15,342 bases of DNA from Poronia punctata (Eukaryota; Ascomycota; Sordariomycetes; Xylariales; Xylariaceae), in NCBI GenBank assembly GCA_022579005.1, contig MU401929.1, positions 1 to 15,342 on the forward strand. Direction: 5' to 3'. A program made the translations under genes and the position numbers. Within the stretch, counting starts at the first letter, position 1; every line of letters starts with the position of its first letter. The notes beneath the pieces were generated by a model. The model was not told where the DNA came from and did not search any database. It worked only from the letters and a program-made list of their open reading frames with translations. This document shows positions 9,111 to 15,342 of this stretch, piece after piece.

Positions 9111-10010
9111 TATAAGTATATAAACTATATAAAAGCTAAACTTACGCTAACTATTAGCTATAGTTTAGCTAGTTATACTTTTTTTTATTTTTTTTGCTAG
9201 TTTAATTACTTATTTAGTTAATTAAACAAAAGTTATTTAATATACCTAGTTTTTAAAATTGCTAGCAACATTACTTTATAGCTACCTTATTACTTAAACC
9301 TTTATAATAATAAACTTTATAAGATTTTTAATATATTTTTTAAGCATTAGTTAATAAAGTTTATATAATTAAAGTATATTGTTCTATTTAATATAGCGCT
9401 TGTAAATATACTAATAGCTTTTAATATATTATACTAAAATTTTAGTTTTTTTTTAGTTTAAAGTAATAAAATTAGTATAAGGTTAATACTAAATTTTAAA
9501 CCTATATTTTTAGTTTATATTTCTTTTTAAAAATTATAATATATTTCTTTATTTTACTTTTATATAAGCTAGTTATAAATTTATAGTTGCTTTTAACGTT
9601 AGTAATAAGTTTGTAAAATTTAGTTATAATACTTTATATATTAATAAGTTTGTTTTTATTTATTGCTAGTATGGTTTTAGCTATTTTAAAGCTACTTTAA
9701 GTCTTTTTTTAGTTAAGCTTTTTATTAAGTTTGCTTATATTAAGCTATGTTAGCTTTTTTAGCAAAAAAACCTTGTTTATAAGATTAATGTACTTTTATA
9801 ATTTAAAAAAGTACGCCTTTGCTATAAACTTTTTGTTTTAATTATAATTCTTTTTTAAAAAACTTAAAGTAACTTTTAATTTTTTTGCTATAATAGCTAA
9901 ATTGCTATATTTATTAAACTTTAATAATAATAGCAAGCGTTTAAAACTTTTAATTATTAAAACTTAGCAATATAGCTTATAATATATAATTATATTATAT
10001 AACGCATAAA
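9110..10010 (-). pseudogene. pogo/Fot-like transposase relic, N-terminal and catalytic part (minus strand)
   Basis: Read on the minus strand with stops ignored, the family blocks appear in order. The helix-turn-helix is at about 9925-9850 (KYSNLAIIAKKLKVTLSFLK). A CENP-B-like first helix is at about 9800-9740 (KYINLINKVFLLKKL). The second DNA-binding part is at about 9692-9640 (KIAKTILAINKNKLINI). A helix before the first Asp lies at about 9610-9540. A strand-like LQALY block is at 9405-9391, an SNKVAIK block (usual T/S-N-E-x-G-L-x-W) at about 9300-9275, and the LLIN-type second-Asp block at about 9232-9215. A degraded block like the third catalytic motif may follow at about 9180-9120. The C-terminal third is missing where the minus-strand purine bias ends near 9110, next to the opposite-strand tail relic. 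It cut and pasted a Tc1/mariner-like element and is now dead. Confidence 0.6.
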
Positions 10011-10060
10011 AAAAAGTATTTTTTTATTATAAAGTTTTCTTATACTAAATAGGTAAAAAA

Positions 10061-10080
10061 AGACCTTTTATAAAAGGACT
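10061..10080. repeat. Near-perfect 20-bp palindrome
   Basis: AGACCTTTTATAAAAGGACT has one mismatched pair; its core CCTTTTATAAAAGG is exact. It lies just outside the minus-strand pogo-like relic, where TpC and GpA steps begin to reappear, so it may mark an element edge. Confidence 0.7.
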
Positions 10081-10177
10081 TTCTTTTCTTAGTAGTTTTT
10101 ACTTTAAACATATTATTTTTACTATATAGGCATTATATTAATTATAGTCTTTTTATAACCTGTTAAATCTAACACTT

Positions 10178-10197
10178 TGCAAGTTCGACCCCTTGCA
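10178..10197. repeat. Hairpin TGCAAG-8 nt-CTTGCA
   Basis: A perfect 6-bp stem closes an 8-nt loop containing TTCGA. On the minus strand the loop and flank read GGGTCGAAC, which resembles a tRNA B box (GGTTCGAAYY), but no A box or acceptor stem at proper spacing goes with it. Confidence 0.65.
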
Positions 10198-10309
10198 GAG
10201 CCTCTAGCGGAGTGAGCCAGGTTTTTTCTTTTTTTTGCAGGTTAGACCTACATTGGGCTAGAATCCCATTTTTAACCAATTAAAAGCCGTTGCTTAACAA
10301 TAATTGTTT

Positions 10310-10383
10310 AAAAACAATGATTTTACCTGATATTATAATTAGAAAAATCCACTATAATTGTTTAACTAATAATGATTGTTTTT
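10310..10383. repeat. 13-bp inverted repeat plus 12-bp direct repeat
   Basis: AAAAACAATGATT (10310-10322) and AATGATTGTTTTT (10371-10383) pair with one mismatch. Within and beside them ATAATTGTTTAA is directly repeated at 10300-10311 and 10354-10365. The layout could be a very short MITE-like insertion or the end of the following element. Confidence 0.6.
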
Positions 10384-10395
10384 CTATATATTTTC

Positions 10396-10427
10396 CCTTT
10401 ATAGTATATATGCGCACTATAGTAAAG
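10396..10427. repeat. Imperfect hairpin CTTTATAGT / ACTATAGTAAAG
   Basis: The arms surround TATATGCGC-like sequence and pair with a two-base bulge. It lies at the right edge of the less-mutated island, where the strongly mutated plus-strand gypsy relic begins. Confidence 0.5.
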
Positions 10428-10429
10428 CT

Positions 10430-11370
10430 ATAGCTATTTATAAGTGTAAACCTTAATATTTACTATTAAAAAAGGTAATAGCTATAAGCTACCTATGTAG
10501 CTATATAAATATTAATAAATTTATAACTACCTTTTTAAAAAATAATAATAAGTATAGCTTAAATGTTTATATTTTTTTAATTATAAGCTTTGTTTGCTTA
10601 TTAGTTTTATAGTTTTCTTATTAAAATTATTAAAGTTTTACTTTAATATAAAGTTATTTATATAATTGTAAAGTTAGCTAATATAGTACTTATTAATTAA
10701 TTACTATAAAGCTAATACTTTAAAAGTATAAGTATTGCTTTTTTAAAATAAGGTTTAAAACTTTTATAAAGTTATAAAATAGTTAAGCTTATTAAATAGT
10801 TAGTTAGTTTACTATAACTAATATTTTTTAATAATAAATACTTAGCTTTTTAAATTAAAGTTAACCTTTTTATAGCTTTTATTAGCTTAGTTTATTATAT
10901 ATTATTATCTTTGCTATAAATATGCCTTTATTATATTAATATACGTTTTAATTTTATAAGCTTATAGTAAAATATTTTAGTATAACTAGGCTTTTTTATA
11001 ATGGCTTTTTTATTTTTTAGCAGTTTTTTTTTTAAATTAAATTAAAAATGTATTACAAATCTTATTTTTACTTTATAAAATAAAAGTCTTATAAATTTAT
11101 ATAGTATAGCTACTTAAAAGTAGTTTATTATAAGTATTTCTTTAATTAATTAGTTTAATAGTAGTTAATATAAAAGCATAGCTATTAGTTTAAGTATTTA
11201 TTTATAATTTTAGCCTATTTTATAGACTTATAATATTTTACTAAAGCTAGTATTTAAGTAATTTAAAAAGATTTAGCTAACTTATTTATAAATGCTAATA
11301 AGATTATAACTTTTAGTTTAATATTATTATTATAAGTAAGCTAAATACTTAAAAGAACCTTTATAATATA
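10430..11370 (+). pseudogene. Presumed RT-side part of the plus-strand gypsy relic
   Basis: This region lies directly upstream of a recognisable RNase H, so the reverse transcriptase should be here. I could not read the LRxCVDYR, YxDD or FLG-FYR motifs with confidence in any plus frame. Fragments such as IYLSSLLYYYLYS just before 11400 fit the end of the RT-RNase H connection. Frameshifts are likely. No gag, protease, primer-binding site or 5' LTR is seen before the island ending near 10390, so the copy is probably 5'-truncated. Confidence 0.4.
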
Positions 11371-12870
11371 TTTAAGCAGCTTATTATATTATTATCTTTA
11401 TAGTATATAGCTTTATTTAAAAGATTTTACTTAGTTTATTAACTATAAATATAGAATTATTAAAACTATATTTATTTTTAAGCATTTGCTTAAATCTATT
11501 TACTATATATTACTATATATAATTTAGTACTAGTAAAAGTATTAATCTTTTTAGTATTTTATTTTTTTAAACTTTTATAAGTTAGTATTATAAATAACTA
11601 AAAATATACTAGTTATAGTTATTTTTAAGTTTAAGCTAGTAATATTACTTAGCTAGTAAATATTAAGTTTTTTCTAAGTATACTATTAATATTTATTTAT
11701 AAACCTTTATTATAAGCTTTGTTTATAAAATAGTACGTTTAAAATTATTAAATTCTTTTTATATTGTTAGTTTATTTTATATAGTTTAAAAACTTTTTAT
11801 TTTTTAAGTTTAGTTACTATTTACACCTTTTGCTAATATATTTACATTTTTAAGTCTTTTTTGGTTTTTTATAATATTCTATTTATAAGTTAAAAACTTA
11901 TAAAAGTTGTTATTTTCTTTTAAGGTTTAAATGCTAATATTTTAATAAGTATTTTATTTATGTATTTTATAATAAATTTAAAAACTACTAAGGTAAAAAA
12001 CATAGTATAGTATTATAACTTTTATTTTATTTTTTATAATATTACATTTTTCTGCTTTTATAATAACGTATTTATAACTAATAACTTTTTTAAGCTTATA
12101 AGTAATTATAAAGTTATCTTTAGCTTATAATATAAACTATTTAACTTGCTATAAGTTTAAATATTATTTTATACTAAAGTATTTTAAAGGTTTATAATTT
12201 ATAATAACTAAAAATAGTTTTTTTAATAGCTAACTAATTTAGCTTACTATTCTTTTAATATTAATATTACTATTAATATTTTTTTATTATAAATATTATA
12301 GTTTAACTTTGCTTGTTTTAAAAAAGTAAAATATTATAAAGTACTATTTTTTGCTTAAACAAGGTTATTGTAAAGTGCTAGCTATTACTTTCCTTAAAAT
12401 GTTTATTTTTATTTTTATATGTAAATTACAATTATAATAGCATAAAAAAGGCTAAAGTTTATGTTTTTCTAATTTTTACAATGCTTTTTTATAATGCTTA
12501 TTTTAAGTAAAAGTTATATTATAATATATTAATATTATTAATTATTTGGCTTTTTAGCTATATTTATATATAAACTTTATATAAAAAGTATAAAATCTAA
12601 AAGATAATTATATACTTTGTATAATTATTAATATATCTTATTTTTAAACTACTTTAACTTTAATAAAGTTAACGCTAACACTTTTAGTACTTATTATATA
12701 CTTAAGATTTCTAGTTTAAGTAATATAAAATATAAACTTTTTAAAGTTAGCTTATAGTTTTGCTTTTTTGGCTATAATAATACCTTTTTTAGTTTTCTAT
12801 TATATTAAAGTATATTAATATATTATTAATATAAGCGTAGTAAAATTAGTTTTAGTAATTAAATAATATA
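11370..12870 (+). pseudogene. Ty3/gypsy chromovirus pol relic (RNase H-integrase-chromodomain)
   Basis: Decayed plus-strand polyprotein of a second LTR retrotransposon. RNase H at about 11380-11560 shows LKDFTxFINYKYRIIKTIF followed by IFKHLLKS, matching the F-T-x-x-x-x-N-Y...LLAI...F..WR..L pattern. An integrase zinc-finger part lies at about 11700-11840 (FKIIKFFLYC, then a C-containing stretch). The integrase core at about 11930-12130 shows LKTTKVKNIV and then CFYNNVFITNNFFKLIS, where NN-V replaces the usual D-R-G and F-T-S-x-F-W follows. LTNLAYYSFNINITINIF (about 12215-12290) fits the end of the core. FFAxTRLLxSASYYF at about 12345-12390 fits the post-core AQxRMxxxANxxR region. A probable chromodomain closes the frame. 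Many stops and some frameshifts; inactive. Confidence 0.8.
12690..12870 (+). other. Probable chromodomain at the end of the plus gypsy relic
   Basis: As read: STYYILKISSLSNIKYKLFK at about 12685-12745, then a FFGYNNTFF block at about 12765-12795. The pattern E/Y-x-V-E-x-I-L-x-S...Y-x-V-x-W...GY-x-N-T-W is that of chromodomains carried at the C-terminus of chromoviral integrases, where they direct insertion to modified chromatin. The spacer before GY is a few residues longer than typical. Aromatic cage residues are partly lost by mutation. Confidence 0.5.
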
Positions 12871-13890
12871 TTATTTATATACTTTTAAAATATTAATATT
12901 TTATTAATAAAACTAAATAAAAGTACTTTATATTTATATATGCTATATTAAGTTTAAAATATAATAAAATCCTTTATTTCTGCTGCTATTTAAATTTTAT
13001 AAAAAGTCTTTTTAATTAAAAGTAAAGAATAACAATATTTTTATTAAGCTATTAAGCTATTAAGCTTTTAATAATTAATATAAAAGCGTAGTTCTTTATA
13101 TAATTTCTTTTTATTAATAATATAAGTACTGCTTATAAAGTATTACTTAGTTTTATATAAAAAATTAAAAATAATTTATAAAATACTTTTAAACTACTTT
13201 TTACTTATAAAGAAATATTTTATATAATAAATTATATTTTAAGTTATTTAGCAACTTTTTAAAAAAGAAACTTTATTAAGTAGTTTACTTTTAGCTATTA
13301 TAAAAAACGCTTATTTAAGTTTACTTTAATAAAAGTATATAAAAAGTTATAATATTTAAAAGAATAGTACTTTTAATCCTTATTTTTAGTTTTTTGTTTT
13401 TTTAAAAAACAGCTTTCTAATATTTTATTTTTATTAATAAAGTTAATTTTTCTATATTAATTATTTAAACTCTTTAAAACTAATTAATTTAAACTATATA
13501 TTAAAATAAAAAAGCAATAAGCAAATAAAGCTTAACTAGTACTTTTCTTTTTATTAAAATCTTTTTTTTATTTAATATAAACTTTATATATTTAATTTTT
13601 TTAAAAAAAAAATTATAACTTTGTTTTTAATATAGCTTTTTAAGTTAGTTCTTTTTTATAGTTATAATTATAGCTTGTTTTATTTTTTAAATGTTAGTTT
13701 TTATAAAGTTTACTTAAAGGCTTATTGTTAGCTTTTGTTTTTTAATTAAGTAATAGTTTTTTTAATTATATAAAAGCAAATATGTTTACTTAAAAGATAT
13801 TTAAATTTTAAAAATGAAGTTTTAAAAAATATAAGTTAGTAGTTTTTATAGTTTAGTAATACTTTATATTTAACAAACTATAGCTCTTTT

Positions 13891-13943
13891 AGTATTATAT
13901 TATATTATATATATATATTATATTATATTATGTATATAATACT
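13891..13943. repeat. 53-bp AT palindrome, cruciform-prone
   Basis: AGTATTATAT at 13891-13900 is the exact reverse complement of ATATAATACT at 13934-13943, and the interior is made of TATAT/ATTAT repeats that can also self-pair. Such AT palindromes can extrude cruciforms and vary in length between strains. Confidence 0.8.
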
Positions 13944-14371
13944 ATTAAAAACTATTTTTCAATATTTATTTATTTACTTAAAAGTAATTAATAAAATGTT
14001 ATATATTTTTAGAAACTTTTTTTATTAAATCTAGTTACTATTTAATAGTTAAAATTTATAATATTTAATAAGTTTAAGCTAGCTTTAATTTTTATTGCTA
14101 ATAGTATATTTATTACTATATATATAATAGCTTTTATATTACTTAAAACATTATTTATTTATATAAAAAATGCTTTATTTAATAGTATATACTTAAATAT
14201 AAAAAGGGTTTTTTATATACTTATTTATTATACTTATTATTTTATATATATTAATATTTAGTAAATTCTTTTAAGTAAAAGTTTATTTATTTTAACGTTA
14301 TTATTTAAAGCTTGCTTTTTATTTATTTTTTAAAAAAGAATTTAACATTATAACTATAAGCTATAAAAAAT

Positions 14372-14385
14372 GCTTAAATTTAAGC
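14372..14385. repeat. 14-bp perfect palindrome GCTTAAATTTAAGC
   Basis: A self-complementary site just before the hairpin cluster that starts near 14403. Confidence 0.7.
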
Positions 14386-14402
14386 TTATTAATAGCGCTG
14401 TT

Positions 14403-14640
14403 AAATTAGTATGTAGTAATTAGTACTACATGTAGTATTACTATATATAGTATAGTATTAGTACAGGAATTTCATTACTATAGTAGTATTAGTATAGGTT
14501 ATTACTATACTACACTTTTTGTAGTAATACTAAATACTACATTTAGTATTACTACATTACTACAAACTCAATTTGCACTGTATTACACTGTAACATACAC
14601 TGTATAGCACAGTAAAAATATCATTTTTACTGTTTTTATA
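14403..14640. repeat. Cluster of perfect hairpins in less-mutated DNA
   Basis: At least three exact inverted repeats occur here. ATGTAGTA/TACTACAT (14411-14418 with 14424-14431, 5-nt loop) comes first. GTAGTAATACTAAA/TTTAGTATTACTAC follows (14521-14534 with 14542-14555, 7-nt loop, extendable by one pair). ACAGTAAAAA/TTTTTACTGT is last (14609-14618 with 14624-14633, 5-nt loop). Between them the word TAGTATTA/TAATACTA recurs in both orientations, and CACTGTA occurs three times (14576, 14586, 14598). Surviving CpA, TpC and GpA steps show it was hit less by the mutation than its neighbours. A MITE or other foldback element is plausible. No protein is encoded. Confidence 0.75.
14576..14604. repeat. 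Three copies of CACTGTA
   Basis: CACTGTA starts at 14576, 14586 and 14598, and a CACAGT/ACTGT hairpin follows directly. The spacing of 10 and 12 bp is close to one helical turn, which is what clustered protein-binding sites often show, although slippage is equally possible. Confidence 0.65.
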
Positions 14641-15170
14641 CTGTTTATATTTTTATATAAGTAACTTTTCAAAATTTATTTTTTAAAAAACTAAAACTTA
14701 TATTAAACTTATTATTTAAAAATTATAATATATTACTATAAATAGTGTTATATTAAAAGGAATTAATTAAATAAAAATATTTACTTATAAATATTAGTAA
14801 ATTATAACTTATTATATATAACATTTAATATATACTTAAAAAAATATAAGTGTTTTTTTTCCTTTATTTCTTTTTATTTTCTTTATTTTATTAACCTTTA
14901 TAATTATAATTTAATTCTTTATAATATCAAAAAATAAACAGAATTTATTTTTTAATATTAATAAATATAGCTAAAATATATTTAGCTATACTAGCATTTT
15001 TTATAGCTATTAAAAGGGTTTTTTCTATAACTAGTAATATTATTACTAAAAATAAAAATAGCCTTAGCCTAGAAATAGTAAAGGCAATAATTTTATTAAA
15101 AAGTTAAAATATTATAAATTTAAATTTTATTAATTTAAAAAATGAAAGCTAAATATAAATAGCTTTTATT
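14640..15170. other. AT-rich stretch with no gene seen
   Basis: No readable protein motif. It contains a short pyrimidine-rich run around 14857-14890 made of the same TTTCTTTATT words as the terminal minisatellite, and a 7-bp arm hairpin (AAAGCTA ... TAGCTTT, about 15145-15167) just before that minisatellite. Confidence 0.4.
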
Positions 15171-15173
15171 TTT

Positions 15174-15342
15174 CTTTATTTTCTTTATTTTCTTTTATTT
15201 TCTTTTTCTTTATTTTTCTTTATTTTCTTTATTTTCTTTATTTTCTCTATTTTCTTTATTTTCTTTATTTTCTTTATTTTCTTTATTTTCTTTATTTTCT
15301 TTATTTTCTTTATTTTCTTTATTTTCTTTATTTTCTTTATTT
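15174..15342. repeat. Minisatellite, unit CTTTATTTT (9 bp)
   Basis: About 18 tandem units run to the end of the window. The first few are irregular (CTTTTATTTT, CTTTTT, CTTTATTTTT) and one carries CTCTATTTT. The later ones are identical, the usual sign of recent slippage or unequal exchange in the right part. One strand is pure pyrimidine apart from the A. The array probably continues beyond the window. Confidence 0.95.

Larger units (their letters stand above)
10155..10390. other. Less-mutated island with hairpins
   Basis: Base composition changes sharply here. In 10161-10280 I count 5 TC and 5 GA steps, against 2 and 2 in the 300 bases 6001-6300. There is no convincing open frame. It holds a 6-bp stem hairpin at 10178-10197, a T-arm-like segment at 10255-10267, a near direct repeat (GTTAAATCTAACA at 10162-10174 and GTTAGACCTACA at 10241-10252) and an inverted repeat at 10310-10383. 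It separates two heavily mutated element clusters, so it is probably single-copy DNA or a young or low-copy insertion that was not recognised as a repeat. Confidence 0.6.
12870..14400. other. AT-rich DNA with no recognisable gene
   Basis: By position it should include the 3' LTR of the plus-strand gypsy relic, but no repeated LTR partner or polypurine tract was identified. Frames on both strands were scanned without finding a known motif. Short tandem units occur (AAGCTATT twice at about 13047-13065) and one long AT palindrome is listed separately. GA and TC steps become somewhat more frequent to the right. Confidence 0.4.

Noticed and set aside
10162..10276. A true tRNA gene in the island
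   Set aside because: A T-arm-like hairpin and an A-box-like word exist, and GTTAAAT could pair with TTTTAAC, but the total length (about 115 nt), the missing D stem and the lack of an anticodon arm argue against a functional tRNA.
1..15342. A mitochondrial, apicoplast or naturally AT-rich protist genome
   Set aside because: The low GC comes with multiple stop-ridden transposase and reverse transcriptase relics and with sharp islands of normal composition. There are no rRNA, tRNA or respiratory genes. This fits a mutated nuclear repeat region better.
1..15342. A previously undescribed functional gene system
   Set aside because: No open frame survives and all recognisable coding traces belong to known transposon classes. 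The novelty, if any, lies in the mutation context and in the small structured islands.

Overview
The window looks like an AT-rich, mutationally degraded compartment of a filamentous ascomycete (Pezizomycotina-type) genome. In a hand-counted sample (6001-6300) only 53 of 300 bases are G or C. There is no intact gene, no rRNA or tRNA gene I can support, and no CRISPR array. Nearly every frame is full of TAA/TAG stops. When the stops are read through and C-to-T / G-to-A change is allowed for, several transposable-element proteins reappear. This is the pattern expected of repeat-induced point mutation (RIP) or a similar cytosine-deamination process acting on repeats.

Layout, left to right. (1) 1-560: AT-rich flank, with a less-mutated patch (about 290-560) carrying a 12-bp direct repeat and hairpins. 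(2) About 1000-3300, minus strand: pol of a Ty3/gypsy LTR retrotransposon, with reverse transcriptase, RNase H, acidic linker and integrase in the usual order. (3) About 4690-7280, plus strand: a pogo/Fot-like DNA transposon transposase relic. (4) About 7280-8330: unassigned DNA with a 22-bp repeat and a coil-like minus-strand reading. (5) About 8330-9110 plus and 9110-10010 minus: two pogo-like fragments in opposite orientation, apparently a tail part of one copy abutting the N-terminal and catalytic part of another. (6) About 10155-10390: an island that has escaped the mutation, with hairpins and a tRNA-like T-arm. (7) About 10900-12870 plus: pol of a second Ty3/gypsy element, with RNase H, integrase and a probable C-terminal chromodomain (a chromovirus). 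(8) 12870-14400: AT-rich DNA without a recognisable gene, with a cruciform-prone palindrome. (9) 14403-14640: a dense cluster of perfect hairpins in less-mutated sequence. (10) 15174-15342: a CTTTATTTT minisatellite running off the window.

The parts do not work together as a pathway. This is a nest of dead selfish elements. The most unusual signal is the mutation context: surviving cytosines are almost all preceded by a purine (mostly ACT and GCT), so TpC and CpC have been lost, which goes beyond the classical CpA-to-TpA signature. No LTR pair, terminal inverted repeat or target-site duplication could be matched by eye, so element ends are approximate. Protein assignments come from reading degraded frames by eye, and no database search was possible.
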